Source: Acidobacteriota bacterium
Lineage (GTDB): Bacteria > Acidobacteriota > Thermoanaerobaculia > Multivoradales > JAGPDF01
Assembly (NCBI GenBank): GCA_012521815.1
Contig: JAAYLR010000014.1
Coordinates: forward strand, 1-54,365
DNA: 54,365 nt
Direction: 5' to 3'
Shown: positions 8,573 through 16,685 of the stretch, piece by piece
Layout: each line of letters begins with the position of its first letter
How positions within the stretch are numbered: position 1 is the first letter of the stretch
Position numbers and translations under genes: made by a program
The notes under the pieces: model-generated
Database searches by the model: none
Told to the model about the DNA's origin: nothing
What the model saw: only the letters and a program-made list of their open reading frames with translations

Positions 8573-9097
8573 TCAGCTCGCCAGGGCGGCGGCCGAGCGG
8601 TGCCGCTTCTCGAGGCTCGCGGAGAGCGCCCGTTCGACGAGCGCCTCGGCATCCCGCTCGGAGATCTCCTTGACGTGGGCGACCTCGCTCACGATGAAGT
8701 GCCGGGCCCGCTCGTACATCTTCTTCTCGCGGAAGGAGAGGCTCTTCTTCTGGCTGACGAACCGGAGGTTCTTGAGCACCTCCGCCACGTCCGCGAGACG
8801 TCCGGTCTTCATCTTGTCGAGGTTCTGCTTGTACCGCCCCTTCCAGTCCTTGAAGGTGTCGATGTTGCCGTCCTCGAGGATCGAGAAGAGCGAACGGATC
8901 TCCCGCACCTCGCTCAGCGGGCGCAGCCCGACGAGATCGAGGTTCGCCTTGGGCACCATCACCTTCGAGTTGTTGGAGAGGAGGCGGAGGTGGTAGAAGG
9001 TCTGCTCCGTCCCGTCCAGCCGGCTGGCACCGATCTCCTCGATCACCGTGACGCCATGGTTCGGGTAGACCACCTTCTGGCCGACCTTGAATGTCAC
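8573..9097 (-). CDS. carD: CarD/CdnL-family RNA polymerase-binding regulator
   Basis: CarD-family proteins bind the RNA polymerase beta subunit and stabilise open promoter complexes, often at rRNA and stress promoters. The 174-residue protein has the N-terminal Tudor-like RNAP-interaction domain (about 1-60, opening FKVGQKVVYPNHGVTVIEEI) and a helical DNA-binding domain (about 70-165, including FKDWKGRYKQNLDKMKTG). Length fits (Mycobacterium CarD 162). It starts with GTG behind AAGGAG at 10 bases. It has its own promoter, a structured 5' leader and a 3' hairpin, so it looks like an independent unit. Confidence 0.93.
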   Translation of the reverse strand: MTFKVGQKVVYPNHGVTVIEEIGASRLDGTEQTFYHLRLLSNNSKVMVPKANLDLVGLRPLSEVREIRSLFSILEDGNIDTFKDWKGRYKQNLDKMKTGRLADVAEVLKNLRFVSQKKSLSFREKKMYERARHFIVSEVAHVKEISERDAEALVERALSASLEKRHRSAAALAS

Positions 9098-9119
9098 TCT
9101 CGCCTAACTCCTTGATTTT

Positions 9120-9169
9120 CCCGTGACTTGCGCGGCGGCCTGGAGGCCGCGCGGCGGTCGTTTCACGGG
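9120..9169 (-). promoter_or_regulatory. Structured 5' leader of carD
   Basis: The 7-bp inverted repeat CCCGTGA (9120-9126) / TCACGGG (9163-9169) encloses a GC-rich hairpin GCGGCC-TGGA-GGCCGC. It lies between the predicted carD transcription start (about 9167) and the AAGGAG ribosome site. Folding could modulate carD translation or mRNA stability; this is inferred from the repeats only. Confidence 0.45.
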
Positions 9170-9173
9170 AGAG

Positions 9174-9202
9174 ACTCTACCCGAAAAGGTGGGTCTCGTC
9201 AA
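9174..9202 (-). promoter_or_regulatory. Putative carD promoter
   Basis: On the minus strand TTGACG (9202-9197) and TAGAGT (9179-9174) are separated by 17 bases. The hexamers match five and four of six sigma70 consensus positions. Confidence 0.6.
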
Positions 9203-9221
9203 GTTCCCCGAACCGCTCCGT

Positions 9222-9250
9222 TTGACAGGGGGCGGCCGCCTCCTTACGAT
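9222..9250 (+). promoter_or_regulatory. Promoter of tRNA-Leu
   Basis: A perfect TTGACA (9222-9227), a 17-base spacer and TACGAT (9245-9250; four of six). The transcription start would fall near 9257, about 4 bases before the tRNA. It diverges from the carD promoter, with 19 bases between the -35 boxes. Confidence 0.75.
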
Positions 9251-9260
9251 CCGCCCCGGC

Positions 9261-9347
9261 GCCGGAGTGGCGGAACGGTAGACGCAGGGGACTCAAAATC
9301 CCCCGGGCCTCGCGCCCGTGCAGGTTCGATTCCTGTCTCCGGCACCA
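9261..9347 (+). tRNA. tRNA-Leu(CAA)
   Basis: An 87-base class II tRNA with encoded CCA (9345-9347). The acceptor stem is GCCGGAG/CTCCGGC. The anticodon stem GGGGA/TCCCC holds the loop CTCAAAA, giving anticodon CAA (codon UUG). The long variable arm and the T-arm AGGTTCGATTCCT are present. It is transcribed towards the minus-strand ABC gene, with only 18 bases between them. Confidence 0.95.
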
Positions 9348-9365
9348 CGCCGCCGGGCCCCGGAT

Positions 9366-10058
9366 TCAGGCGCCCGCCGGCTCCCGCTCGTCGCTGACGA
9401 TCTTCCCGTCCCGCAGGCTGATCCGGCGGCTCGCATGGGCCGCGATATCCGGCTCGTGCGTCACCAGGATGACCGTGTTCCCTGCCCGGTGGAGGTCGTC
9501 GAAGAGCGCCATGATCTCGGCGGAGGTGGCCGAGTCGAGGTTCCCCGTCGGTTCGTCGGCGAGCAGGATCGAGGGGTTGTTGACCAGCGCCCGGGCGATC
9601 GCCACCCGCTGCCGCTGGCCGCCGGAGAGCTCGTTCGGCAGGTGGCTGACCCGGTCGGAGAGGCCGACCCGGTCGAGCGCCCGCAGCGCCAGCTCGCGCC
9701 GCTGCCGCCGCGCCACGCCGGCGTAGATGAGGGGCAGCTCGACGTTCTGCGCCGCGTCGGTGCGGGCGAGCAGGTTGAAGGTCTGGAAGACGAAACCGAT
9801 CTCGCGGTTGCGGATCGCCGCCAGCTCCTCGTCGTCGAGCTTCTCCACCGCGGTGCCGTTGAGCAGATAGGTCCCGGCGCTCGGGGTATCGAGACAGCCG
9901 AGCAGGTTCATGAGCGTCGACTTCCCGCTTCCCGAGGGGCCCATGATCGCTAGGTATTCGCCCCGTTCGATGACGAGATCCACCCCGTCGAGCGCGCGCA
10001 CCTGCTCGGCGCCCATCTCGTAGACCTTCTCGATCCCTTCCAGCCGGATCAGGCTCAT
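9366..10058 (-). CDS. ABC transporter ATP-binding protein, MacB/LolD type
   Basis: A 230-residue ATPase of the MacB/LolD/FtsE class, which powers lipoprotein release, efflux or envelope processes rather than classical import. It has Walker [10 protein letters not shown] (about 40-48), Q-loop [12 protein letters not shown], signature [15 protein letters not shown], Walker [14 protein letters not shown] and switch His in VTHEPD. In transcription order it is third after tolC and a YIP1 membrane protein. The cognate MacB-type permease and a periplasmic adaptor are not beside it; the next feature is a convergent tRNA. The exact substrate is therefore unknown. Confidence 0.88.
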   Translation of the reverse strand: MSLIRLEGIEKVYEMGAEQVRALDGVDLVIERGEYLAIMGPSGSGKSTLMNLLGCLDTPSAGTYLLNGTAVEKLDDEELAAIRNREIGFVFQTFNLLARTDAAQNVELPLIYAGVARRQRRELALRALDRVGLSDRVSHLPNELSGGQRQRVAIARALVNNPSILLADEPTGNLDSATSAEIMALFDDLHRAGNTVILVTHEPDIAAHASRRISLRDGKIVSDEREPAGA

Positions 10059-10074
10059 CGTTCCGCCTCTTTTC

Positions 10075-10761
10075 TCAGCGCAGCGCGGCCAGGCCGAGCT
10101 TGATCAGTACTCCGGCTCCCCAGATCACCCCGACCACCACGCCCGCGCGCCGCCGGGAGAGGCCGCCCACGATGCCGAAGCCGAGCACCAGCAGCGCGAT
10201 GCACCAGATCGAGAAGAGATCCACGCTGCCGAGCAGCGCCGAGAGCACCGGCCCGGCGTCCTCCGGCGCGAACGCTCCCAGGTGGGAGAGCAGGATCGCT
10301 CCGCCCTGGAACTCCTCGAGCCCGATCGTCCTTCGCGTCAGGATCACCGGCAGGCTGAGCAGGGTGGACAGGGAGAACGGCAGCATGCCGTGGACGGTCA
10401 CGCTCAGGGCGCGCCGGTAATCGATCCTGCCGCCGGCGAGATTGACCCCGCCGAGGAAGATGCCGGCGACGATCAGGCTGACGAGCGGGATGGTGAGCGC
10501 GACGCTGGTCGTCGCGGCGAGGTGCGAGAAGCGATGGATCTGGTCGAGGTCCGTGCCGGGCGGCAGGGAACCGGCCTTGGCCTCCACGACCCGGGCCAGC
10601 TCCTGCACGGGAATCTTCCCGTAGGCGAGATGCGTCACGCCGGTGCCGAGCAGGGACGCGAGCAGGAGCGCGACCAGGACCGTCGGCTGTTCGGCAATAC
10701 CCGTGAAAACCTTGCGAGGGGAATGGAAGACCCCGACGATCCGCTGCCAGGACGCGCTCAC
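10075..10761 (-). CDS. YIP1-family integral membrane protein
   Basis: A 228-residue polytopic protein with about five to six hydrophobic segments (near residues 25-45, 75-100, 120-145, 165-190 and 195-220). Motifs such as [12 protein letters not shown] and the overall layout resemble the bacterial Yip1 domain family. Function is unknown. It sits between tolC (12 bases upstream) and the MacB/LolD-like ATPase (16 bases downstream), so it may be the membrane partner of that ATPase, but this is inference. It starts with GTG. Confidence 0.75.
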   Translation of the reverse strand: MSASWQRIVGVFHSPRKVFTGIAEQPTVLVALLLASLLGTGVTHLAYGKIPVQELARVVEAKAGSLPPGTDLDQIHRFSHLAATTSVALTIPLVSLIVAGIFLGGVNLAGGRIDYRRALSVTVHGMLPFSLSTLLSLPVILTRRTIGLEEFQGGAILLSHLGAFAPEDAGPVLSALLGSVDLFSIWCIALLVLGFGIVGGLSRRRAGVVVGVIWGAGVLIKLGLAALR

Positions 10762-10773
10762 GGTCGTTCTCGC

Positions 10774-12417
10774 TCAGCCCTCGGCGGCCTCGTCGCCGAG
10801 CACCGTGACGTGGCTCTCTTCGAGCAGCGTGCCGAGGGCGCGGCGATAGGCGGCAAGCGCCCGGCGATAGCCGGAGACCGCGGAGACCACCCGGCTGCGG
10901 GCGGCGGTCAGATCGTCCTGGATCTGGAGGACCTGGAAGCTCGTGGAGAGACCGTTCTCGTACTTGCGCTGCTCGGCCTCGAGGTTCTTCTCCGCGAGCC
11001 GGCGGGAGGCCTTCGCGGACTCGATCGCCTTGGCCGCGGCCTCCACCGCGCGCACCGCCGTCCGCACCTCGGTGGCGATGCTCAGCTCGAGCTCCTGCTC
11101 CTGGGTGCTGGCCTGCTCGACCGCCAGCTCCGCGCTCGCCTGCTGGGCGCGGGCGCTGCGGTTGCCGAGCGGGTAGGAGAAACCGATGCCGACGGTCCAG
11201 CCACGATAGTCGAGGTCGGCGACCTGCTGGAGGGCGTCGTCCCAGCCGCCGGGCGAGGAAGCGATCACCGAGCCGTCGGGAGAGCGCACCAGGACGTCAC
11301 CGCCCACGCCGTTGAGTTTGTAGGTGGCCTGCAGGTCGACGCGCGGCAGCAGCTGGTTGCGTCGCCAGGCGGCTTCGATCTCGAGATTGCGCCGCGTGGT
11401 GCGGCGCGAGGCGAGCTCGGGGCGGGAGTCGAGCGCCCGGTCGATCGCCTTCTCCACCGGCAGGAGCGGCGCCGAGATCTCGGCCTCGCTCTCCGGCACG
11501 ATCTCGGCCGCCCAGAGCTGGGCGTCCCGATCGAGCCCGAGCAGTTGCCGGAGACGGTCCTCGGCGTTGCCGACCGCGAAGCGGGCGCGGATGATCTCCT
11601 CTTCCCGCGTGGCGATCCCCACCTCGCTCTGCACGAGCTCGAGCGGCGCCAGCGTGCCCACGTCGACGCGCACCCGGTTCTGCTCGTGCAGGCGCCGGGC
11701 GAGGTCGAGCGCGGCCTCGGAGACCTGGAGCTGGTAGCGCGCCTCGACCAGGTTCCAGTACCCCTCCTCCACCTCGCGCAGCAGGTCGGTGACCCGCTGC
11801 ACGAAGGTGAGCCGGCTGATCTCCCGGTTGTTGCGGGCGATGACGATCCCGCGCTCGGTCGCCTCGCGGCCGGAGTCGCGCAGCAGCGGCTGGTTCAGCA
11901 CGAGGTTGAGCCCGCTCGAGTAGGAGGGGTTCAGGATCGAGAAGCGGGAGTTGGTCTTGAAGCGCCCGTTGACCCAATTCACCTCGGCGGTTCCGCCGGT
12001 CGGCAGCAGGCGGCTCAGACCGAGCTGGAAGCCGGCCCGGTCGCTCTCCTGGACCTCGGCGCCGTCCAGGTTCGAGGCGGCCGGGACGGTGTCGCTCGAC
12101 AGCTGCAGCCCACCCTGGACCAGGAAATCGTAGATCCCGAGCGCCTGCGCGACGTTCTCCCGGGCTCGCGCCTGGTCGTAGCGCACGACGCGCAGGGAGA
12201 GGTTCTGATCGAGGGCGAGCGCGATCGCCTCCTCGAGGGTCAGATGCACCGCACCCCCGCTGATGCGCAGCGGCGCGGCCGCCGCGGCCGGCGTGAGGTC
12301 GGCGGAGACCCGGATCGGCTCCGCGCGGGCGGGCAGGGCGAGCGTGGCCAGGAGGCAGAGGCCGATGAGGGTGGCGGCGCCGAGTGAGCTGACGCGGTTT
12401 CCAGGATTCGGTTCCAT
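10774..12417 (-). CDS. TolC-family outer membrane efflux protein
   Basis: A 547-residue outer-membrane channel protein. It has a signal peptide (about 1-33, core GLCLLATLALPARA) and a duplicated OEP domain: long coiled-coil stretches around residues 150-300 (with RYQLQVSEAALDLARRLHEQ) and 370-510 (with SIATEVRTAVRAVEAAAKAI and RKYENGLSTSFQVLQIQDDL, a TolC hallmark). It would form the tunnel for a tripartite exporter. It starts with ATG behind GAGAGG at 9 bases. A 7-bp hairpin lies between it and oppF. The operon continues to a YIP1 protein and an ATPase, but no adaptor protein is present. Confidence 0.9.
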   Translation of the reverse strand: MEPNPGNRVSSLGAATLIGLCLLATLALPARAEPIRVSADLTPAAAAAPLRISGGAVHLTLEEAIALALDQNLSLRVVRYDQARARENVAQALGIYDFLVQGGLQLSSDTVPAASNLDGAEVQESDRAGFQLGLSRLLPTGGTAEVNWVNGRFKTNSRFSILNPSYSSGLNLVLNQPLLRDSGREATERGIVIARNNREISRLTFVQRVTDLLREVEEGYWNLVEARYQLQVSEAALDLARRLHEQNRVRVDVGTLAPLELVQSEVGIATREEEIIRARFAVGNAEDRLRQLLGLDRDAQLWAAEIVPESEAEISAPLLPVEKAIDRALDSRPELASRRTTRRNLEIEAAWRRNQLLPRVDLQATYKLNGVGGDVLVRSPDGSVIASSPGGWDDALQQVADLDYRGWTVGIGFSYPLGNRSARAQQASAELAVEQASTQEQELELSIATEVRTAVRAVEAAAKAIESAKASRRLAEKNLEAEQRKYENGLSTSFQVLQIQDDLTAARSRVVSAVSGYRRALAAYRRALGTLLEESHVTVLGDEAAEG

Positions 12418-12437
12418 CCGTGGTGTCCTCTCTTCCG

Positions 12438-12455
12438 CTCCGGAGGCGTCCGGAG
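12438..12455 (-). terminator. Intergenic hairpin between oppF and tolC
   Basis: CTCCGGA-GGCG-TCCGGAG forms a 7-bp stem with a 4-base loop in the 59-base gap. No U run follows, so it is an attenuator, a weak terminator or an mRNA processing structure. Confidence 0.4.
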
Positions 12456-12476
12456 GCGGGTGCGATCTTCCCAGAC

Positions 12477-13490
12477 TTACGGCTCTCGTGGGGAAAAGTT
12501 CCGGTCGGTTTCGGGGTCGAGGGGGTGGAAGCAGGCGTACCGGTGCGCTCCGGCGGGGGGAACCAGGAGCGGGATCTCCCGCGCGCAGCGGGCGCTGGCC
12601 CGGTCGCAGCGCGGCCGGTAGGCGCAGCCACCGCTGACCACGGCGTCTTCGGCCCCGGACGCTCCCGGATCCGCTTCCCGAAGCCCCTCCCCGGCGCTCG
12701 CCGGGCGAACCCGCGGAACCGCTCTCAGCAACGCCCGGGTGTACGGGTGCCGGGGCGTGGCGAAGAGCGCAGCGTTCGGCGCCTCCTCGACGATCCGGCC
12801 CCGGTACATGACCGCGACCCGGTCGGCGAGATGCTCGACGAGCGCCAGATCGTGGGTGATGAAGAGGAGCGCGAGGCCGTAGCGCCGCTGCAGCGCGACC
12901 AGGAGGTTGACGATCTGGGCGCGGATCGAGACGTCGAGCGCGGAGACCGGCTCGTCGGCGACGAGCAGCTCCGGCTCGGTCGCGAGCGCCCGGGCGATGC
13001 CGAGCCGCTGACGCTGGCCGCCGGAGAACTCGTGCGGGTACTGAGCCGCCGCCGTGGGCGGCAGCCCGACGAGCTCGAGGAGCTCGGCGACCCGCGCGGC
13101 GATCTCGGCGCGGGGGCGCAGCCGGTGGACCCGGATCGGCTCGGCGAGCATCGAACCGATCCTCAACCGCGGGTTGAGGGAGCTGTGGGGATCCTGGAAG
13201 ACCATCTGGAAGCGGCGGCGTTCCGCGCGCAGGGCGGCGGCGGGAAGCGCTCGCAGGTCGCGGCCATCGAACCGGATCTCTCCCGCGGTCGGCTCGACGA
13301 GACGCATCAGGCAGCGCGCGAGGGTCGTCTTGCCGCTGCCCGATTCGCCCACCAGCGCCAGCGTCTCCCCCCGGTTCACCTGCAGATCGACCCCGGCCAC
13401 GGCCTGGAACGCCGCCGTCCGCCGTCCCGGCAGGCCCGCCGCGGAGCGGAACTCCTTGATCACCCCGCGCGCCTCGAGGAGCACGCTCAT
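12477..13490 (-). CDS. oppF: Oligopeptide/dipeptide ABC transporter ATP-binding protein (OppF/DppF type)
   Basis: One of two ATPase subunits of a peptide/nickel-type ABC importer. The 337-residue product has Walker A GESGSGKTT (about 48-56), the signature FSGGQRQRLGIARAL, Walker B LLVADEPVSALDVS, and the oligo_HPY C-terminal extension with HPYTRALL and four Cys near the end (CAYRPRCDRASARCAREIP), typical of this family. The ATG at 13490 overlaps the oppD stop (ATGA); the open frame upstream has no family similarity. Permeases and a binding protein are absent from the window. Confidence 0.9.
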   Translation of the reverse strand: MSVLLEARGVIKEFRSAAGLPGRRTAAFQAVAGVDLQVNRGETLALVGESGSGKTTLARCLMRLVEPTAGEIRFDGRDLRALPAAALRAERRRFQMVFQDPHSSLNPRLRIGSMLAEPIRVHRLRPRAEIAARVAELLELVGLPPTAAAQYPHEFSGGQRQRLGIARALATEPELLVADEPVSALDVSIRAQIVNLLVALQRRYGLALLFITHDLALVEHLADRVAVMYRGRIVEEAPNAALFATPRHPYTRALLRAVPRVRPASAGEGLREADPGASGAEDAVVSGGCAYRPRCDRASARCAREIPLLVPPAGAHRYACFHPLDPETDRNFSPREP

Positions 13491-14464
13491 CGGCCGGCTC
13501 GCACCTGTTCGGCGAAGAAGCAGCGGGAGCGGTGACCGGGGCCGAGCGAGACCGGCAACGGATGCTCGCGGCGGCACCGCTCCACGGCGCGCGCGCAACG
13601 GGGATGGAAAGCGCACCCTTCGGGAAGCCGCCGCGGGTCGGCGACCTGACCCGGCACGGCCGGGAGCTCGCCCCGGCGGCCCGGTTCCCCGAGCCGGGGC
13701 AGCGCCGCGAGGAGCCCTGCCGTATAGGGGTGCCCGGGAGTCGAGAAGAGGACCGGTACCGGCCCCTCCTCGACGATCTCTCCGGCGTACATCACGTAGG
13801 CGCGGCTGCAGCTCTCGGCGACGACCGCGAGGTCGTGGGTGATGAGCAGGATGCCGAGTCCGAGCTCGCGCCGCAGGTCGGCGAGCAGCGCGAGGATCTG
13901 TGCCTGCACGGTGACGTCGAGCGCCGTCGTCGGCTCGTCGGCGAGCAGGAACGAGGGGCGCCCGGCCAGGGCCAGCATGAGCAGCACCCGCTGCCGCTGC
14001 CCCCCCGAGAGCTGGTGGGGATGGCTCTCGAGCAGGCGGACCGGGAGCGCGACGAGGTCGAGGAGCTCGCTGGTCTCGGTGGCGACCTGCTCCCGGGACA
14101 GGGAGCGGTGGGCCCGCAGCGCCTCGCGCACCTGCCGGCCGATCGTGAGCACCGGGTTGAGCGCCGAGAGCGGCTCCTGGAAGACCAGCCCGATCGCCCC
14201 CCCGCGCACCGCCCGCAGCTCCCGCTCCGGGAGGCCGAGCAGCTCGCGGCCGGCGAGGCGGATGCTGCCGCCGCCGACGCGCGCCCCGGCGGGAAGCAGC
14301 CCGAGCAGCGCGAGGGCCGTCAGGCTCTTGCCGGAGCCCGATTCCCCGACGAGGCCGACCATCTCTCCCGCTTCGAGGCGCAACGATGCCTGCCGTACCA
14401 CCTCTACGGGAGCGGCCGGTCCGGGAAAGGCGACCGTCAGGGAGTCGACCTCGAGCGCGGTCAT
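13487..14464 (-). CDS. oppD: Oligopeptide/dipeptide ABC transporter ATP-binding protein (OppD/DppD type)
   Basis: The partner ATPase of OppF. The 325-residue protein has Walker A GESGSGKSL, Q-loop LVFQEPLSALNP, signature [15 protein letters not shown], Walker B LLADEPTTALDVT, switch His in ITHDLAVV, and the oligo_HPY tail (GHPYTAGLL, then CAFHPRCARAVERC). The ATG at 14464 overlaps the pepA stop by four bases, which decides the start; the longer open frame lies antisense-like inside pepA. It is coupled to pepA upstream and oppF downstream, suggesting peptide uptake linked to peptide hydrolysis. Confidence 0.9.
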   Translation of the reverse strand: MTALEVDSLTVAFPGPAAPVEVVRQASLRLEAGEMVGLVGESGSGKSLTALALLGLLPAGARVGGGSIRLAGRELLGLPERELRAVRGGAIGLVFQEPLSALNPVLTIGRQVREALRAHRSLSREQVATETSELLDLVALPVRLLESHPHQLSGGQRQRVLLMLALAGRPSFLLADEPTTALDVTVQAQILALLADLRRELGLGILLITHDLAVVAESCSRAYVMYAGEIVEEGPVPVLFSTPGHPYTAGLLAALPRLGEPGRRGELPAVPGQVADPRRLPEGCAFHPRCARAVERCRREHPLPVSLGPGHRSRCFFAEQVRAGR

Positions 14465-15954
14465 CGTCTCCGGCGCAAGCGCTCCCGGGAAGCGACCTCG
14501 CTCAGCCAGTGGATCGCCGTCGCCACGCCGTAGCCGGTCGCCCCGCGACGGGAGCGATCCTCGCCGCCGACGTAGGCCGGGCCGGCGATGTCGAGATGCG
14601 CCCAGCTCGTCAGGTCGCCGACGAACTGCGAGAGGAACGCCGCCGCGGTCGAGGCGCCTCCCCAGCGGCCGCCGGAGTTGCGCAGGTCGGCGTGCGCGCC
14701 GCGCATCTCCTCGAGGAACTCCGGCCAGAGCGGGAGTCGCCAGAGGCGTTCGCCGGTCGCCGTGGCGGCCGCGAGGAGATCGCCGGCGAGCTGATCGTCC
14801 GGGGAGAAGAGACCGGCGGTCCGCTGCCCGAGCGCGACCGCGCAGGCGCCGGTCAGCGTCGAGAACTCGAGCAGCCGCTCCGGGCGTTCGGCGGCGGCCC
14901 AGGCGAGGGCGTCGGCGAGGATCAGCCGCCCCTCGGCATCGGTGTTGAGGATCTCCACGGTCTTGCCGTTGGCGCAGCGCACGATGTCGCCGGGACGGTA
15001 GGCCGAGCCATCCAGGAGGTTCTCCGCGAGCGGGAGATAGAGGCGGAGCCGCACCGGCAGCGCCAGCGCCGCGGCGGCGTGGAGGATCCCGAGCGCCGTG
15101 CAGGCGCCGCACTTGTCCCACTTCATCTCGTCCATCGCCGCCGCCGGCTTGATCGAGATCCCGCCGCTGTCGAACGTCACCCCCTTCCCCACGATCGCCA
15201 CCCGGGGCCCCCGGCTTCCCCAGGCGAGACGGACCATCCGGGGAGGATGCGCCGAGCCGCCGCCGACGGCGAGGATCCCTCCCATCCCGCGCTGCCGCAG
15301 CTGTGCCGGCCCGAGCACCGTGGCCCGGGCTCCGACTCTCCGCGCGAGGGCTCTTGCCTGCGTGGCCATCCAGGCCGGGGTCGCCTCGTTCGGCGGGGTG
15401 TTGGCCAGATCGCGGGTCCAGGCCACCGCCGCGGCGACCGCGGTCGCGGTGCGTTGCCCGGTCCGCCAGGCCCCCGCCTCCTCGCCCTCCGGAACCGCGA
15501 AGAGCACCTCCCCGACCGGCGCCGTCTCCCCGCTCCGCTCCCGGTACCGCACGAACCGGTATCCGGCGAGTGCGGCATGGCGGGCGAGCCGGGCGACCGC
15601 GGCCGGATCGCCTCCGATGAGCCCCCGGGGCAGGACGATCCCGAGGCGCCGGGCACCGGCCGCCGCCGCCCGCGTGACCGCGGCGGCGATCTCGACCCCC
15701 AGCCGCGGGTCGGCGGAGTCGGGAGCGCTCCCGAGGCCGGCGATCTCGAGCGACGGTCCGGCCGGATCGCCCGCCTCCCGCCGCTGTCCTAGATTGCCCT
15801 CCCAGCCTCGCCGCGCCGCGAGGGCGCGGGCCGTCCTGCCGAACGCCGGTTCGAGAGCGGCGACGGCCGGGGCAGCTCCGGCGGCGACGAAGACGACGAT
15901 CCGGTCGAGACCGGCGGGCAGCGAGGTGACGATGCGGATGCGAGCGGGGCTCAT
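14461..15954 (-). CDS. pepA: Leucyl/cytosol aminopeptidase, M17 family
   Basis: A di-metal aminopeptidase removing N-terminal residues from peptides in the cytoplasm. The 497-residue protein has a variable N-terminal domain (about 1-165) and the M17 catalytic domain. Its metal-binding and active-site motifs are KGVTFDSGGISIKP (Lys and Asp), WDKCGACT (where MKWDKCG replaces the usual MKxDMxG; the metal Asp is kept) and the signature NTDAEGRLILADAL. Length is typical (E. coli 503). Start ATG 15954 overlaps the UDG stop, and its stop overlaps oppD. Some bacterial PepA proteins also bind DNA; nothing here shows that role. Confidence 0.95.
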   Translation of the reverse strand: MSPARIRIVTSLPAGLDRIVVFVAAGAAPAVAALEPAFGRTARALAARRGWEGNLGQRREAGDPAGPSLEIAGLGSAPDSADPRLGVEIAAAVTRAAAAGARRLGIVLPRGLIGGDPAAVARLARHAALAGYRFVRYRERSGETAPVGEVLFAVPEGEEAGAWRTGQRTATAVAAAVAWTRDLANTPPNEATPAWMATQARALARRVGARATVLGPAQLRQRGMGGILAVGGGSAHPPRMVRLAWGSRGPRVAIVGKGVTFDSGGISIKPAAAMDEMKWDKCGACTALGILHAAAALALPVRLRLYLPLAENLLDGSAYRPGDIVRCANGKTVEILNTDAEGRLILADALAWAAAERPERLLEFSTLTGACAVALGQRTAGLFSPDDQLAGDLLAAATATGERLWRLPLWPEFLEEMRGAHADLRNSGGRWGGASTAAAFLSQFVGDLTSWAHLDIAGPAYVGGEDRSRRGATGYGVATAIHWLSEVASRERLRRRR

Positions 15955-16685
15955 GACTCCTCCTCCGGTTGCCGGGAGTCGCGGGCGAGCCGGTCCCGAA
16001 CCTCCTGCATGTCCTCCCAGGTCGGCCGCTTCAAGGCGGGGTTCCGCAGCAGCGCGGCGGGATGGTAGGTCACCTTGAGCGGGACACCGCGGTACTCGTA
16101 CCACGGCCCGCGCAGCTCGGCCAGGCTGCCGTTCGTTCCGAGGAGCACCTGGGCGGCGGTCTTGCCGAGCGCGACGAGGAGGGTGGGCCGGATGATCTCG
16201 ATCTGCCGCTCGAGGTAGCCGATGCAGGCCGCCACCTCGGCCGGTTCGGGGGCGCGGTTGCCCGGCGGCCGGCATTTGACGATGTTGGCGATGTAGACCT
16301 CTTCGCGGGTGAGTCCGATCGCGAGGAGGATCTTCGTGAGGAGCTCGCCGGCGCGCCCCACGAACGGCAGCCCCTGCCGGTCCTCCTCCGCTCCGGGCCC
16401 TTCGCCGATCACCATCAGCCTGGCGCCGAGCGGGCCCGTGCCGAAGACGGTGCGGTTCCGGGTTTCGGAGAGCACGCAGGCGGTGCAGACGGCGACGCGC
16501 CCGGCCAGCTCGGCGAGCGCCTCCTCCCGTCCGGCGTCCGCCGGCGAAGGTTCCGGAACGGCCACCGGTGGCGCCACCTCCTCCGGGATCGCCGCGTGGC
16601 CGGTGGCCCGCCGGTAGATCTCGCCGTAGCCGATCTCGCCGAGGTAGGCGAGCCAGTCAGCGACCGGCGGCCGGGGACGGCCCAC
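15951..16685 (-). CDS. Uracil-DNA glycosylase, family 4 (4Fe-4S)
   Basis: Removes uracil from DNA at the start of base excision repair. The 244-residue protein carries the family motifs GEGPGAEEDRQGLPFVG (active-site region) and YHPAALLRNP near the C-terminus, and four cysteines placed for a 4Fe-4S cluster (C67, C70, C138 and C154). An N-terminal extension of about 55 residues is Pro/Ala-rich, as is common in GC-rich bacteria. The GTG at 16685 has GGAG ten bases upstream and overlaps coaBC by 29 bases. The stop overlaps pepA. Confidence 0.93.
   Translation of the reverse strand: MGRPRPPVADWLAYLGEIGYGEIYRRATGHAAIPEEVAPPVAVPEPSPADAGREEALAELAGRVAVCTACVLSETRNRTVFGTGPLGARLMVIGEGPGAEEDRQGLPFVGRAGELLTKILLAIGLTREEVYIANIVKCRPPGNRAPEPAEVAACIGYLERQIEIIRPTLLVALGKTAAQVLLGTNGSLAELRGPWYEYRGVPLKVTYHPAALLRNPALKRPTWEDMQEVRDRLARDSRQPEEES

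Noticed and set aside
9291-9302. Reading the tRNA-Leu anticodon as AAA (Phe) or TCA
   Set aside because: With the GGGGA/TCCCC stem the 7-base loop is CTCAAAA, so positions 34-36 are CAA; the long variable arm also fits Leu.
14465-15121. N-terminal extension of OppD into pepA
   Set aside because: The conserved domain begins at the ATG at 14464, which overlaps the pepA stop; the extension is a shadow of pepA.
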